Of a DNA stretch of 64,000 bases, positions 18,097 to 28,409 are shown piece by piece (within the stretch, counting starts at the first letter, position 1; each line of letters begins with the position of its first letter). This stretch comes from Phycisphaerales bacterium. GTDB taxonomy: Bacteria > Planctomycetota > Phycisphaerae > Phycisphaerales > UBA1924. Both the position numbers and the translations under genes were made by a program. The notes beneath the pieces were generated by a model, which was not told the origin of the DNA, made no database searches, and was given only the letters and a program-made list of their open reading frames with translations. The DNA is taken from the NCBI GenBank assembly GCA_017642965.1, contig JAEPOJ010000007.1, forward strand, positions 14,436 through 78,435. Reading direction: 5' to 3'.

Positions 18097-19680
18097 ATGA
18101 GCACGACACATCCGATCCTGATTGCTGGTTCCTGGGCGGAAGACCCGTCAAGTGAAACCTTCTCTGCCACGAACCCCGCAACGGGCGAGAAGCTCGAAGG
18201 AGCGTACCCCGTCAGCTCACGCCAGACGCTCGAGCGCATGGCCCGCTGCTCTGCCGAGGCCGCCTCAGAACTCAATACCCTTGATCCCCAGCGTGTTGCT
18301 GCCTTTCTTGATTCGCACGCTTCGCTGATCGATGAGCGCCGGAAATCGATCGCTGAAATGGCGCACCTGGAAACAGGCCTGGAAATATCACCCCGCCTGA
18401 TGGAGTCGGAGATGGATCGCACAATCGATCAGCTCAGGCAGGCCGCTGGCTGTGTTCGATCCGGTGAGTGGGTCTCGGCACGGATCGATACAGATAAAAA
18501 CCTCCGCTCGATGTACGAGCCGCTGGGTGGCGGCGTGCTCACGATCGGTCCCAATAACTTTCCGCTGGCGTATAACGCGATCGCGGGAGGCGACTTTGCA
18601 GCCGCGATCGCGGCCCGCAACCCGATCATCGCGAAGGGGCACCCGCTGCATCCGGCCACCACTCGTCTGCTCGCTGAGTGTGCGCATGAAGCCGCGAAGA
18701 GCACGGGTATGCCTGATGGGACGGTCCAGATGTTCTACCACTGTTCTCCAGAAGATGGGCTTACGCTCATCCGGATGCCCGAGATCAGCGCGTTCGGGTT
18801 CACCGGCTCACAGAAGGCGGGCCTCGCGATGAAGAAAGCCGCCGACGAGACCGGGACACCGGCCTATCTCGAGCTCTCCTCCATCAATCCGATGTTTTTG
18901 ATGCCTGGCGCAGTGGGCACAAGGGGAGGCGACATCGCCCAATCGATCGCGGACTCCATGCTCGCCGCGAGCGGCCAGCAGTGCACCTGCCCGGGGCTCA
19001 TCGTGCTGAGCGAATCCGAGGAGAGTGAGGCGATGATCGCAAGGCTCACGCAGCACCTCAGCGAAGCTGAGCCACATGTCATGCTCAGCCACGATGGTGT
19101 CGATTCCCTGCACGACGCGGTGCTACACAACATCGAGCAGGGCGCAGAACGGATCATCGGTGGCAACCCGATGCCGGGGGACGCGGCACGCTATGAGCAC
19201 ACGCTCTTGCGTGTCAGCGCCTCACGTTTTCTCGAAAATCATCAAGAACTGCAAACGGAAATGTTCGGCGTCGCGGCGCTGCTGGTGGTCTGCGACATTG
19301 ACGATCAGTTCGTCGAAGTCGCTCGCAAGCTCGAGGGCAATCTCACCGGCACCATCCATCATGATGGATCCGAGCAGGATCGCGCCCTGCACGCCCAGCT
19401 CGTCCGTGAGCTTCGGCTGCGCGTTGGCCGCCTGATCCACAACGGAGTCCCGACGGGCGTATCCGTAAACGCGGCGACGGTGCACGGCGGGCCGTACCCG
19501 GCTACCGGGCACCCCGGCTTCACTGCAGTCGGTATGCCGACTGCGATTCATCGATTCGCGGCACTGCGTTGCTACGACCAGGTCGATGAGTGGGCGCTGC
19601 CTCCGGAACTCCGTGACAAGAACCCAACCGGCACGATGCTTCGGTACGTGGATCAGGAGTGGACCACACGCGATGCGTGA
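18097..19680 (+). CDS. Aldehyde dehydrogenase, ketoglutaric semialdehyde (2,5-dioxovalerate) type
   Basis: This 527-residue protein matches the NADP-dependent aldehyde dehydrogenase subgroup that oxidises 2,5-dioxopentanoate to 2-oxoglutarate. It has GGGVLTIGPNNFPLAYN, IAKGHPLHP, the catalytic Glu region AYLELSSINPMF and the catalytic Cys in ASGQQCTCPGLIV. The usual ELGS motif is ELSS here. It would act in catabolism of uronic or aldaric acids or hydroxyproline; none of those genes is nearby, so the in vivo substrate is an inference. There is no ribosome site ahead of the ATG; an AT-rich TATAGT lies 5 bases upstream, which would suit a leaderless transcript. Confidence 0.87.
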   Translation: MSTTHPILIAGSWAEDPSSETFSATNPATGEKLEGAYPVSSRQTLERMARCSAEAASELNTLDPQRVAAFLDSHASLIDERRKSIAEMAHLETGLEISPRLMESEMDRTIDQLRQAAGCVRSGEWVSARIDTDKNLRSMYEPLGGGVLTIGPNNFPLAYNAIAGGDFAAAIAARNPIIAKGHPLHPATTRLLAECAHEAAKSTGMPDGTVQMFYHCSPEDGLTLIRMPEISAFGFTGSQKAGLAMKKAADETGTPAYLELSSINPMFLMPGAVGTRGGDIAQSIADSMLAASGQQCTCPGLIVLSESEESEAMIARLTQHLSEAEPHVMLSHDGVDSLHDAVLHNIEQGAERIIGGNPMPGDAARYEHTLLRVSASRFLENHQELQTEMFGVAALLVVCDIDDQFVEVARKLEGNLTGTIHHDGSEQDRALHAQLVRELRLRVGRLIHNGVPTGVSVNAATVHGGPYPATGHPGFTAVGMPTAIHRFAALRCYDQVDEWALPPELRDKNPTGTMLRYVDQEWTTRDA

Positions 19681-19691
19681 GTTGATCCACC

Positions 19692-21485
19692 TTAGTTTGT
19701 CCTGAACTTGTCGACCAAGCCCATGAGATGCTCGGATTGGTGCGCCAGATCCGCGGCGGCCTGAGACGCCTGACCTGCGCCCTCGCTCGACTGACGTGTC
19801 ACCGTCGAGATGTTCTCAATCGCTCTGGCGATCTCATCGGACGCGCTGGCCTGCTGGTTTGCCGCGGCCGCGATGTCCTGCACCATCCTCTGTACGCTTT
19901 TAGAACCGCTGACAATGGTTTCGAGCGAGCGACCGGCCTGATTCGCAAGGTCGACACCACGCCCAACCCGACCGGAGCTCGACTCGATCTGCCCCACCGC
20001 GGACGTGGTCTCGGTCTGGATCCCCTGGATGCTCCTTGAGACTTCTTCCGTTGCCTGCGTCGTGCGCTCGGCGAGTTTGCGCACCTCGTCCGCAACAACC
20101 GCGAAACCTCGACCGTGCTCGCCAGCCCGGGCCGCCTCGATGGCCGCGTTCAGGGCCAGGAGGTTGGTCTGGTCTGCGATGTCATTGATCACGGCGATAA
20201 TCTCACCGATCTTTTGGCTCTGCTCGCCCAGCGAACTCACCGTCTGCGCCGATGCGTTGACCTCTCCCGCGATTCCTTCCATCTCTTGGACGGTATCTCG
20301 GACAATAGCACCACCTTCTTCGGCGCGGTGCTGGCTTTCCTCGGATGCCTTGGTTGCCTCGGAGGACTTGCTCGCGACCTCACCGACGGACTGGCTGAGC
20401 TCCTCGACCGCGGCGGCGACCTGCTGTGTCTGCTGCTCCTGCTCTTGAAGACCGGTCGCCATTTCTTCAGCGGATGCGGCGATCTGGCCTGATGCTGAGG
20501 CCACGGACTGGGACGACGCACGGACTTCGCCGATCATGGCGGTGAGATTGTCCAGTAGCGTGTTGAACCACTGCGCGAGCGTCCCCATCTCATCACCGGA
20601 TTTGATCTGTAAGCGGCCGGTCAGGTCACCTTTCCCCGCATCCTGCATGATGGCGACCACCCTTGCCATGGGTCGTCCGATCAGCCGTCGGGTACAGATG
20701 ACGAAGATCCCGATTGCAAGGACAACGAGCGGGATGGTAAACATCATTCCCTTGGTGAAGAAACCCGCAACGCTTGCGTCGAGGGACTCAAGCGGCATCC
20801 TGACCTCGTACGCGCCGTGCATGTAGCCGACGGGCCAGCTCTCCATGCGGAATCCAAGCACATCACGACCGTCGTAGTTGCCCTGCTCGTCTCGTGTGTC
20901 GTACTTGGAAGGATCGCCGTGGCAGCTCATGCATGACTCATCGAGGGCGATCGCACGCATGTAGTGCAGCGTGTTGGTCTCTTCGTTCACGCGAGAGACC
21001 GTGGACTGCCCGTTTGCTTTGTAGCCACTGGTAAGTTCCGTGAGGAGTCGATCAGAGAACCCACCTTTCTCTGGCGCGTTATCAGGATTACGTGTTTCGT
21101 GCGCCACGATCTCGAACGCGATGTGCTCTTTTTCAGCGGCCTTCGCGGCATCGTGCCAGCCGACAATGACGGGTATCGCGTTGAAGAACCTCGTGTCCTG
21201 ATATGATGCGCCTTTTTCCATCTGCTCCTGAGCTTCAGCGAGGAGCTTCTCAACATTGATCGTGCCATCCATGAACTTGACCGACGCATCAGATTTCGCT
21301 TCATCCGCGACCGCGGTGAATGATGACGCCTTGTCCTCGTATGCATCAAGCATCGATTCCCGATATCCGCTCATAAAAACCGCATAGTTGACGCCCACAA
21401 CCGCGAACAGCACAACGAGCGAGATGCAGAGCAGCTTGGTTGAGATGCCAACGCGGAAGCGAGGGGTTGACTGGTCTTGTCTCAT
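19692..21485 (-). CDS. Methyl-accepting chemotaxis protein with c-type heme sensor domain
   Basis: This 597-residue chemoreceptor has a transmembrane helix at about 15-37, a periplasmic Tll0287-like (DUF3365) domain, a second helix near 245-265, a HAMP domain and a full signalling domain with [29 protein letters not shown]. The sensor domain contains CMSCH (Cys185, Cys188, His189), a covalent heme attachment motif, so it probably senses redox state, oxygen or a gas ligand. The start is the ATG 8 bases after GGAG; an upstream in-frame extension lacks a ribosome site. It is convergent with the aldehyde dehydrogenase gene. No other chemotaxis gene is in the window. Confidence 0.92.
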   Translation of the reverse strand: MRQDQSTPRFRVGISTKLLCISLVVLFAVVGVNYAVFMSGYRESMLDAYEDKASSFTAVADEAKSDASVKFMDGTINVEKLLAEAQEQMEKGASYQDTRFFNAIPVIVGWHDAAKAAEKEHIAFEIVAHETRNPDNAPEKGGFSDRLLTELTSGYKANGQSTVSRVNEETNTLHYMRAIALDESCMSCHGDPSKYDTRDEQGNYDGRDVLGFRMESWPVGYMHGAYEVRMPLESLDASVAGFFTKGMMFTIPLVVLAIGIFVICTRRLIGRPMARVVAIMQDAGKGDLTGRLQIKSGDEMGTLAQWFNTLLDNLTAMIGEVRASSQSVASASGQIAASAEEMATGLQEQEQQTQQVAAAVEELSQSVGEVASKSSEATKASEESQHRAEEGGAIVRDTVQEMEGIAGEVNASAQTVSSLGEQSQKIGEIIAVINDIADQTNLLALNAAIEAARAGEHGRGFAVVADEVRKLAERTTQATEEVSRSIQGIQTETTSAVGQIESSSGRVGRGVDLANQAGRSLETIVSGSKSVQRMVQDIAAAANQQASASDEIARAIENISTVTRQSSEGAGQASQAAADLAHQSEHLMGLVDKFRTN

Positions 21486-21625
21486 CGATCGATCTCCGGT
21501 TTCGTCCACTCGAAGCGGTCGGGTGGCACGACGAGGATTTCGGGCAAGCTGCTGGGGTACATCGCTCAGTGACTGTGAAACACGCAACTCTCCTCAACGC
21601 TGAGTCAACATTGGCCTGAATGCAC

Positions 21626-21655
21626 GAAAAAGCTCCGGGCAGGGCCCGGAGCTTC
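21626..21655 (-). terminator. Rho-independent terminator of the glutamine synthetase gene
   Basis: AGCTCCGGGC pairs with GCCCGGAGCT and is followed on the minus strand by a T run (CTTTTTCG). It lies 30 bases after the synthetase stop codon. Confidence 0.85.
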
Positions 21656-21684
21656 CACCAAATTTGGGGTATGCCAACCCGCGT

Positions 21685-23880
21685 TTAACGGAGCGACAGG
21701 AGTTCCTGATATGTAGGCATCGGCCAGAGATCACGTTCGACCAGGCGCTCGAGGGCATCAGCGCTGTCGCGAAGACTGTTCATCGCGCTCAGCAGGACCT
21801 CACGGCAGTGCGTGCACTGCTTGAGGGTAGCGACTTCGGGCACGTGGACCTTTTCCTCGACTTCGCTGATCTGGTCCTGGAACTGCTGGACGAGGTCCAA
21901 GAAGCACTCATGGGTGCCGCGGAGCCCGTCGCACGACGCGCCGGCCTGCTCGCTGGCGTTGATCGTGTTCGCGAGGTTGCCCTGGTGACGCACGGCCGCG
22001 GGGAGGATCATGGTCCGGGCGATGTGCACCATCTGCTGGGCCTCGATGCAGACCTCGGTGATGTATTTCTCCGCGAAGATCTCGACGCGCGATTCGAGCT
22101 CGCTCGCGGAGAGGATCTTGTACTTACGGAACATCTTCTTGGCTTCGGACTTCTGCAGCGCGGGCAACGCGTCAGCCGTAGAGCGGAGATTCGGGAGACC
22201 ACGCTTCTCGGCTTCGTCCTCCCACTCCTGCGAGTAGTTGTCGCCGTTAAAGATGATCGCCTTGTGGTCCTTGACGATCTCCTTGAGCACGCCCTGGACG
22301 ACCTGATCACGCTTGGCCTCGGTCGGGTTTTTGCCGAGCTTGCCTTCGATCTGGGTCGCGATGTAGTCGAGACTCTCGGACACGATCGCGTTGATGATGG
22401 TGTTCGGCCACGCGACCGAAGCGGTGGAACCCACGGCACGCAGCTCGAACTTGTTGCCGGTGAAGGCGAAGGGACTGGTGCGGTTTCTATCACCCGAGTC
22501 ACGCTTGAGTGATGGAAGCGTGCGCGCCCCGAGGGTCAGCTCACCGCCCTTGAGCGTACGTTTCGTATCGCCCTTCTCGATCTGCTCGATGAGGTCAGTG
22601 AGCATATCGCCCAGGAAGATCGAGATGATCGCGGGCGGCGCCTCGTTGGCACCCAGGCGGTGGTCGTTGCTCGCACCAGAGATCGCCGCACGGATGAGGT
22701 CGCCATGCAGGTGGACCGCGCGGATGACCGCGCAGAGGAACGTCATGAACTGGGTGTTGGTGTGGGTCTCGTCCTGCGGGTCGAGGAGATTGACGCCGGT
22801 GTCGGTGGACATGGACCAGTTGTTGTGCTTGCCCGACCCGTTCATGCCGGCGAAGGGCTTCTCGTGGAGGAGCGCAACGAAGCCGTAGCGGCCGGCAACA
22901 CGCTTGAGCGTGTCCATGAGGATGGCCTGGTGATCACACGCGATGTTCGTCGACTCGAAGAGCGGCGCGATCTCATACTGGCCCGGCGCGACCTCGTTGT
23001 GCCGGGTCTGTACCGGCACGCCGAGGCGGAAGAGCTCCTCCTCGAACGAAGCCATGAACGCGTTGACGCGCGGGGGGATGGAACCGAAGTAGTGGTCGTC
23101 GAGCTGCTGGTGCTTGGGTGGCGTGTTGCCAAACAGCGTGCGCCCGCAGCTCATGAGGTCGGGGCGGGCGTAGTAGAGGTTGCGGTCGACGAGGAAATAC
23201 TCCTGCTCGGAGCCGAGCGTGGACTCGACGGAGCGGACGCCCTCGTCTGTGCCGAAGATCTTGAGGATGCGTCGTGCCTGCTTGTCGAGCGCGTCGATCG
23301 AGCGGAGTAGCGGGGTCTTCTTGTCAAGCGCCTCGCCATTCCACGAGACAAACGCCGTGGGGATGCAGAGCGTGGCGTAGTTGGTACCCCGGACGATGAA
23401 CGCAGGAGAGGTCGGGTCCCAGGCGGTGTAGCCGCGTGCCTCGAAGGTGGCACGCAAGCCGCCGGAGGGGAAGCTCGACGCGTCGGGCTCGCCCTGGACG
23501 AGGCTCTTGCCCGAGAGGCGATAAACGACGCTGCCCTCGCCATCAGGCGTCACGAGCGCGTCGTGCTTCTCAGCGGTGAGCCCGGTCATGGGCTGGAACC
23601 AGTGGGTGTAGTGGGTCGCGCCGCGCTCGATCGCCCAGTCCTTCATCGCAGTGGCGATGACCTCGGCGTCTTCCATAGAGATGCGCTTGCGCTTCTCGAT
23701 CGTATTGATCATGCTCTTGTACACATGCTTGGGCAGGCGTTCTCGCATCTTGCGCATGTCGAAGACATCGCACGCGTAGATCTCATCGATCCTCGGCTTG
23801 CCCGCCTGATCGCCCACGCTGCTCGACTGCCATTTGAGTGAGGCCGCGACTGCTTCTGCGTGAGGGTACTCCTGAGTCAT
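21685..23880 (-). CDS. glnN: Glutamine synthetase type III
   Basis: The 731-residue product is of the large GSIII class, much longer than the 470 residues of GSI. It has [37 protein letters not shown], the glutamate/ATP site [14 protein letters not shown] and a C-terminal helical domain typical of the class. It makes glutamine from glutamate, ammonia and ATP. The ATG at 23880 follows GGGAGAC; upstream in-frame codons have no ribosome site. It is transcribed away from a Fur-family regulator gene, with a 142-base shared intergenic region that contains a short palindrome. Confidence 0.96.
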   Translation of the reverse strand: MTQEYPHAEAVAASLKWQSSSVGDQAGKPRIDEIYACDVFDMRKMRERLPKHVYKSMINTIEKRKRISMEDAEVIATAMKDWAIERGATHYTHWFQPMTGLTAEKHDALVTPDGEGSVVYRLSGKSLVQGEPDASSFPSGGLRATFEARGYTAWDPTSPAFIVRGTNYATLCIPTAFVSWNGEALDKKTPLLRSIDALDKQARRILKIFGTDEGVRSVESTLGSEQEYFLVDRNLYYARPDLMSCGRTLFGNTPPKHQQLDDHYFGSIPPRVNAFMASFEEELFRLGVPVQTRHNEVAPGQYEIAPLFESTNIACDHQAILMDTLKRVAGRYGFVALLHEKPFAGMNGSGKHNNWSMSTDTGVNLLDPQDETHTNTQFMTFLCAVIRAVHLHGDLIRAAISGASNDHRLGANEAPPAIISIFLGDMLTDLIEQIEKGDTKRTLKGGELTLGARTLPSLKRDSGDRNRTSPFAFTGNKFELRAVGSTASVAWPNTIINAIVSESLDYIATQIEGKLGKNPTEAKRDQVVQGVLKEIVKDHKAIIFNGDNYSQEWEDEAEKRGLPNLRSTADALPALQKSEAKKMFRKYKILSASELESRVEIFAEKYITEVCIEAQQMVHIARTMILPAAVRHQGNLANTINASEQAGASCDGLRGTHECFLDLVQQFQDQISEVEEKVHVPEVATLKQCTHCREVLLSAMNSLRDSADALERLVERDLWPMPTYQELLSLR

Positions 23881-23897
23881 GCTGTCTCCCTTTCTTG

Positions 23898-23911
23898 GGA
23901 AAGTTCTTTCC
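23898..23911. promoter_or_regulatory. Palindrome upstream of the glutamine synthetase ribosome site
   Basis: GGAAAG-TT-CTTTCC, embedded in a wider TTGGGAAAG/CTTTCCTTGG context, lies 7 bases upstream of the synthetase ribosome site. It could be an operator or an mRNA hairpin. No binding factor can be assigned from sequence. Confidence 0.25.
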
Positions 23912-24022
23912 TTGGACGAAATCAACGATTCTGTCCTTTGATTCTTGGGAGGGACATCCCAGTTTGCAAACGAGAAATCGCGCTTTCCATCAAATCCGCA
24001 CCCCTTGAAACTATGATTGGGC

Positions 24023-24394
24023 ATGGAAAGGCAGACGCCACAGCGCGAAGCGATACGTTCATTGTTTACGCAGGACGGCGATCCGATGTCGCCTCAGGAA
24101 ATCATGGACCGGGCGTCAGAGATCGTTCCAACGGTAAGCATGGCAACGGTTTACCGAACGATTCGATCGCTTGAGGAACTGGGCGAGATTGTCCCCGTCG
24201 AGCTTCCTGGTGAGCCGCCTCGATATGAGATGGCCGGCAAGGACCACCACCACCATTTCATGTGTGAATCGTGCGGCAAGGCCTTCGAGGTCGATGCCTG
24301 CCCCGGCAACCTTTCCCACATGACACCTGATGGCTTCAGACTCACACGCCACGACATCACGCTGTACGGAACATGCAAAGCGTGCAACAGCTAG
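24023..24394 (+). CDS. Fur-family metalloregulator
   Basis: The 123-residue protein has the Fur winged helix ([41 protein letters not shown]) and a C-terminal dimerisation domain with the metal site [14 protein letters not shown] and a second CKAC pair close to the end. The four cysteines form the structural zinc site. It is a transcriptional repressor responding to iron, peroxide, zinc or another metal; the exact sensor type is not clear from sequence. The ATG at 24023 is preferred over a TTG six bases earlier. It is divergent from glnN and adjacent to the tRNA-Leu insertion site. Confidence 0.9.
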   Translation: MERQTPQREAIRSLFTQDGDPMSPQEIMDRASEIVPTVSMATVYRTIRSLEELGEIVPVELPGEPPRYEMAGKDHHHHFMCESCGKAFEVDACPGNLSHMTPDGFRLTRHDITLYGTCKACNS

Positions 24395-24559
24395 GGACGA
24401 AACAAAAAACGCCGAAGCCACAGGGGTATGGATGGCCTCGACGCTCAGGGGTCTGATGCTTGTGATCTCAGATCCATTTCGTCTGCGGTGCTACCCAGAT
24501 GCACCATCGCCGAAAAACTGAGTCGCAGCCGCGAATGAACCCGTTACAATGCAACTACC

Positions 24560-24643
24560 GGGCCTGTGGCGAAATCGGTATACGCAGCGGACTTAAAATC
24601 CGCCGGGGTAAAACCCATGCGGGTTCGAGTCCCGCCAGGCCCA
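24560..24643 (+). tRNA. tRNA-Leu (anticodon UAA)
   Basis: The 84-base sequence folds as a class II tRNA. The acceptor stem is GGGCCTG with CAGGCCC, the anticodon stem is GCGGA/TCCGC around CTTAAAA (anticodon TAA), there is a long variable arm CGGGGTAAAACCC, and the T arm is GCGGG-TTCGAGT-CCCGC. The discriminator is A and CCA is not encoded. Its 3' end is the integration site of the element to the right. Confidence 0.96.
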
Positions 24644-24646
24644 TTC
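24623..24646 (+). other. attL: left attachment site in the tRNA-Leu 3' end
   Basis: These 24 bases, from the T arm through the acceptor end into flanking TTC, are repeated exactly at 43632-43655. After one mismatch, seven more bases (TTGCTTC) also match. The tRNA gene stays intact on this side. Confidence 0.92.
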
Positions 24647-24687
24647 GTTGCTTCGAGCAGCAAGGTGAGATCAGATGCGAGGACCGG

Positions 24688-25908
24688 CTAAAGCCCAGGT
24701 CCTTGCGCTGTTTTTGGGGATTCACACGGTTCTTCACCGTTTATTGCCGACCGCTGCTGCGCCGCGTTGTGCGCGCTGAGTGCGCCGCTTTCTGCGCCAC
24801 TCTTTCCAGTCGCCCGATCAAAGTCCTCGTCACGGACCATGTGGTAGTGCGTTTGGGCAACCGCTTGGGTGTGACCCATCCACGCGGTGCAGACGGCTGC
24901 GGGATACTCCGCTGCCAGCTCGGTCGCGCGGCTGGCACGCATGGCATTGAACAGGCGCGGCCAGGGCTCCAGACCGGCACGCTCGATGATCCGCAAGAGT
25001 TGCGTCCGCAGGTTCACGGTTGCGTCCCGATAGCCTGAGATCACAAACTCCGCCCCACTGTCGGCCAGCTCGAACGCGTCGAGTAGCACTGCGTGGAGCT
25101 CGGGGAAGAGCGGGATGATGCGTTCGGACTTTCCCGAGTGGCGCTCGGTTTTGGGTGAGCGGACACGCAGGCGTAGGTTCGCCCAATCTACATCCGCCCA
25201 ACGAACGAGTAGAACCTCGGAGGGGCACCGGAGCCCACCCCAGCGGGCGAGGGCGATGATGCAGCGCCAGTCGGCGCTCGGAGCCGCGTCGATGAGGCGC
25301 TGGGCCTTGTCGGGCTCGAGATAGAACAGGCGGTCACGATTGGTCTGTGCGCCCGCGATCACCCCTTCGAATGGGTTGCTCTGGATCATGCTCCATCGCA
25401 CGGCCTTTTTCATGAACATCCGTGCGATGACGATCTCCTTTGCCACCTTCGCGGGCGCGTAGTCCTTCGACTCAAGCCATGAGCGGTACGCGTCCGCGTC
25501 GCGGGGTGTGATATCGTTGAGCGGGCGACCTTCGCCGAATCGTTCGAAGAGCAACCGGCGGGATTGCTTGTAGCGCGTGCGGGTCGATTCCTTTACGCTC
25601 ATCGACTCGAAGCAGGACTTGAGCAGATCGCCCAGCGTATGCTGCTCGCAGCGAACGCGCGGAGCAACCAAACCAGCACGCTCCAGGCGTTCGTGTATCT
25701 CGTCGGGTAGCGTGGCGACCCAATCGGCGGTCTGGGCATCGATCGCGCTGCCCGTTCGGTGCGAGGAGATCAGCGATTCGATCCGGGCCTTGAACGACTC
25801 GGCGGCCTTCACGCTCACCTTGCCCAGACGGATGGTGTGTCGCTTCTTGTTGGCATCGACGAAGAGGATGCGTTTTGTGCCGTTCTTGTCTCGTGAGATG
25901 GAGGCCAT
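24688..25908 (-). CDS. int: Tyrosine recombinase (integrase) of the element
   Basis: The 406-residue protein has an N-terminal arm-type domain, a SAM-like core-binding domain at about 90-185 and a catalytic domain. The catalytic residues that can be placed are Arg227 (GGLRCPSE), Lys253, Arg324 (NAMRASR, with Asn in place of the usual His), His346 (WMGHT) and Tyr355 (THYHM). It would catalyse integration and excision at the 24-bp repeat. The stop lies 40 bases from attL. It is the last gene of the HTH-HTH-primase-integrase operon, 2 bases after the primase-like stop, so integration and replication functions are expressed together. Confidence 0.95.
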   Translation of the reverse strand: MASISRDKNGTKRILFVDANKKRHTIRLGKVSVKAAESFKARIESLISSHRTGSAIDAQTADWVATLPDEIHERLERAGLVAPRVRCEQHTLGDLLKSCFESMSVKESTRTRYKQSRRLLFERFGEGRPLNDITPRDADAYRSWLESKDYAPAKVAKEIVIARMFMKKAVRWSMIQSNPFEGVIAGAQTNRDRLFYLEPDKAQRLIDAAPSADWRCIIALARWGGLRCPSEVLLVRWADVDWANLRLRVRSPKTERHSGKSERIIPLFPELHAVLLDAFELADSGAEFVISGYRDATVNLRTQLLRIIERAGLEPWPRLFNAMRASRATELAAEYPAAVCTAWMGHTQAVAQTHYHMVRDEDFDRATGKSGAESGALSAHNAAQQRSAINGEEPCESPKTAQGPGL

Positions 25909-25910
25909 GA

Positions 25911-28409
25911 TTACTGTCCTTTCCTATTGGAGGGTACCGGATAGCGCCCACTCGCGCCACTGTCACTTCGGGTGTTCTTGGGTGTTTGCGGGGGGCAAGT
26001 GGCAGTGACAGTGATGGCAGAACCCGCTCGATACTTGTCGCAGAGGACAAACTCTTGGGTCTTGCCGTGCGGTGGTCGTCCTTGAAACCAGCCGTACCCT
26101 GCCTTCTCCAGCTCATTGAGTTTCATCTCGGCACGCTTTGCATCGTTGTAGCGTGCGAGTCCGCGTGAGAACTCGCGGACGGAGACAGCGCCGCCTTGCT
26201 TGTTGATCCAGTCCATGACGCGTTGGTCTTCCTGTTGTGTTTCGTCCATCGCGAGCATGGCATAGACCCGCTTGGTCTCATGCTTGAACCACTCGACGAG
26301 ATCAATCCCGACTTGTAACGAGCGAGCATCGACCCGCTCGGGGTCTTCGAGGGTCGGGTCGTTGGCTGCCTCGCGGACCAGGTGCATGATGAGTGCGAAT
26401 CGTGCGCAGTACGACTCGAGCTTCACGCAGGCGGCGGTGATGTGCTCGTCCTCAGAGACCATCGAAGCGTGGTGTTCGTCGAAGAAGCAATGGAAGAGAC
26501 GGGCTGCATCTGGTGTGAGCCCGAGGGCGTGGGGTTGCGGATCGTCCGGGGTTGCCAATGGAGGCGCGGTATCCATGGTGAGCGCATGGAGACGATCAAC
26601 GAGCTGTTGCATCTGGCGTTGGATCTCTGGGTTGAGATCGTCATCACGCCAGCATCTGGGGGTCCGAGGCGGCATGGCGAAGAGCATGCGTGCTGCCAGC
26701 CCGTTCTCAAGCAACGATCGGCTGAGCACGCGGCGAAGGATGCCCGGCTGGATGCCCCCTGTGATGCTCATGCCCGCGCGACGGATATGAATCGGGTCCT
26801 GCGTGCGACGATCGATGTGCACCGAGCGCCCGCTGAAGAGCTCCAACCATCGCGAAGACCCGATGCCGTTCGAGTTCGATGTGTACCGATCGAAGTCGAG
26901 CCATCCTGCGAGCTCGTCGCGGATCAGTAGCGCCCCCCTCGGGTTGTTGGAGAGGAGATACATTGTCCCCTCGATCGTCGCATCGTCGAGCACGCACCGA
27001 TCGCTCTGAGGCGGGTCCTGCTCGTCGGGATTGCTCTTGCGCGAGTTGCGCCATTGACGCAGGGCGTGCTCGTGCTCGATGAGCTGACGATTCTGGATCG
27101 TGCGCAGCGGACGGGTTGCCAGATCGAGCGCGGGGCTCTTGGCGGTGCCGCTGTACCCGACGATGCACGACCAGATGATCGAGGGCTCGTGGTGTGTGTT
27201 CTTGAGCTTGAGCACATGCGTGTTCCCGATCGCACCCGCGAGCATCGAGAACAAAGGCAATGCGACATAGGACGCATCACACCCGATCGCGGCTGCGCCT
27301 TGCGAAACGAACGATGCGAGGGGTTGGGGAAGGATGTCGACAGGAAAGGGGCGAAAGCTGCTCGCGGATACATCACTGTTGTGCACTGAGGATTCGGGCG
27401 GGGTCTGCTCGATCAACGCATCGAGCTTGGTGCGGACGGAGTTCGTAACTCCTCCCTCGATCGAGAGCACATCGGCCAGATCGTCACCCTCGGAAAGCTC
27501 GTCCCACTTGTCATGAAGATCGACGATGCGGACGCGCTGAGCGCCTGCATGTTGGCACAAACGGAACACTACGCGCGCGTAGCCTAAACCCGGCTCATCG
27601 AGGTCCGGCACGATCACCACATCTCGTCCCTTGAGGCTGCTCCAGTCCGCGTTTTGCGCGTTCTTGCTGCCATGCGGGCTCGTGGTCGCGACATACCCGC
27701 ACGCAACCGCCGCGTCCGTCGCCTTCTCGCCCTCGCAGACGATAATGGGTTCGTTGGATGCGAGCAGCTCAGGAAGCCTGTAGAGCGAGCGCGGCTCGGG
27801 CATGCCCTTGAGAACCCAACGCCCATCGATCAACGAGATGGGGCGGATCTCCTTGCCCGGCTTCCCTGCGATCTCGGTGTTCCATCGGAGTATCACGCCG
27901 ACCAGGATCCCGTTTGCGTCGTGGTACTCCCAGCGATGATTGTGTATTCCGAGCGATCGGGTGTAGACGCGGATCGCGTCGTCGAGTTGCTCGAATCCGT
28001 TTGCCTTGGGCGTGCTGCCACCACTGTCACTGTCACTTCGGGGGTTCTTTGGTGCGTACGAGCATGAACTGACAGTGGCAGTGGTGTCATTAGGGAATAG
28101 ATCGCGCGTCTCTAACCCAATCGCATCGGTTACTGCAACAACGCTGCACCCCGCGAAACATTTGAGCAGCACCCGCCCATCGTCGCATTGCTTGACACTC
28201 AGCGAAGGATTGCGATCGTCGTGCGCGGGGCAGGTGCACATCCATTGCCCGCTCGATTGTTTCACGCTCCCGCCTTGCGCCCGGATCGCATCGAGCACAC
28301 GATCGATCGGGCGCTCGTGGTTTATGGTATACTGGATCTGATCACTGTTCTTACGCATGCCCTCGCTCGCCAGCGGGGGTACGCCATTTTTGGAATCCTC
28401 GTGTGTCAA
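25911..28409 (-). CDS. Primase-like protein: CHC2-type zinc finger, TOPRIM and DUF3987
   Basis: The 832-residue protein begins with a zinc-finger primase module (Cys60, His63, Cys84, Cys88 in CTCPAHDDRNPSLSV and LLKCFAGCS). A TOPRIM segment follows (EPIIVCEGEKATDAAVACG, VVIVPDLDEPG, about 215-285), then a DUF3987 helicase-like domain starting near residue 335 with WSCIVGYSGTAKSPAL, a variant P-loop. Such proteins serve replication of mobile elements. Two palindromic repeat copies are inserted in frame at about residues 107-131 and 798-817, in linkers. The start overlaps the preceding stop (ATGA). A shorter start at Met18 is possible. Confidence 0.88.
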   Translation of the reverse strand: MTHEDSKNGVPPLASEGMRKNSDQIQYTINHERPIDRVLDAIRAQGGSVKQSSGQWMCTCPAHDDRNPSLSVKQCDDGRVLLKCFAGCSVVAVTDAIGLETRDLFPNDTTATVSSCSYAPKNPRSDSDSGGSTPKANGFEQLDDAIRVYTRSLGIHNHRWEYHDANGILVGVILRWNTEIAGKPGKEIRPISLIDGRWVLKGMPEPRSLYRLPELLASNEPIIVCEGEKATDAAVACGYVATTSPHGSKNAQNADWSSLKGRDVVIVPDLDEPGLGYARVVFRLCQHAGAQRVRIVDLHDKWDELSEGDDLADVLSIEGGVTNSVRTKLDALIEQTPPESSVHNSDVSASSFRPFPVDILPQPLASFVSQGAAAIGCDASYVALPLFSMLAGAIGNTHVLKLKNTHHEPSIIWSCIVGYSGTAKSPALDLATRPLRTIQNRQLIEHEHALRQWRNSRKSNPDEQDPPQSDRCVLDDATIEGTMYLLSNNPRGALLIRDELAGWLDFDRYTSNSNGIGSSRWLELFSGRSVHIDRRTQDPIHIRRAGMSITGGIQPGILRRVLSRSLLENGLAARMLFAMPPRTPRCWRDDDLNPEIQRQMQQLVDRLHALTMDTAPPLATPDDPQPHALGLTPDAARLFHCFFDEHHASMVSEDEHITAACVKLESYCARFALIMHLVREAANDPTLEDPERVDARSLQVGIDLVEWFKHETKRVYAMLAMDETQQEDQRVMDWINKQGGAVSVREFSRGLARYNDAKRAEMKLNELEKAGYGWFQGRPPHGKTQEFVLCDKYRAGSAITVTATCPPQTPKNTRSDSGASGRYPVPSNRKGQ
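25957..26017 (-). repeat. In-frame palindromic coding repeat, copy 1
   Basis: Arms CACTGTCAC (25958-25966) and GTGACAGTG (26005-26013) pair perfectly. Read in the gene direction it gives ITVTATCPPQTPKNTRSDSG near the C-terminus of the primase-like protein. The loop closely matches copy 2. Confidence 0.8.
28016..28089 (-). repeat. In-frame palindromic coding repeat, copy 2
   Basis: The 20-base arms (28016-28035 and 28070-28089) pair at 18 of 20 positions. In the gene direction it encodes TATVSSCSYAP, then KNPRSDSDSGGS, in the linker between zinc finger and TOPRIM parts of the primase-like protein. Confidence 0.85.

Noticed and set aside
27352-27395. Fifth palindromic coding repeat near CACTGTTGTGCACTG
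   Set aside because: Only one short arm is similar, no second arm pairs with it and the frame-specific SDSDSG signature is absent.
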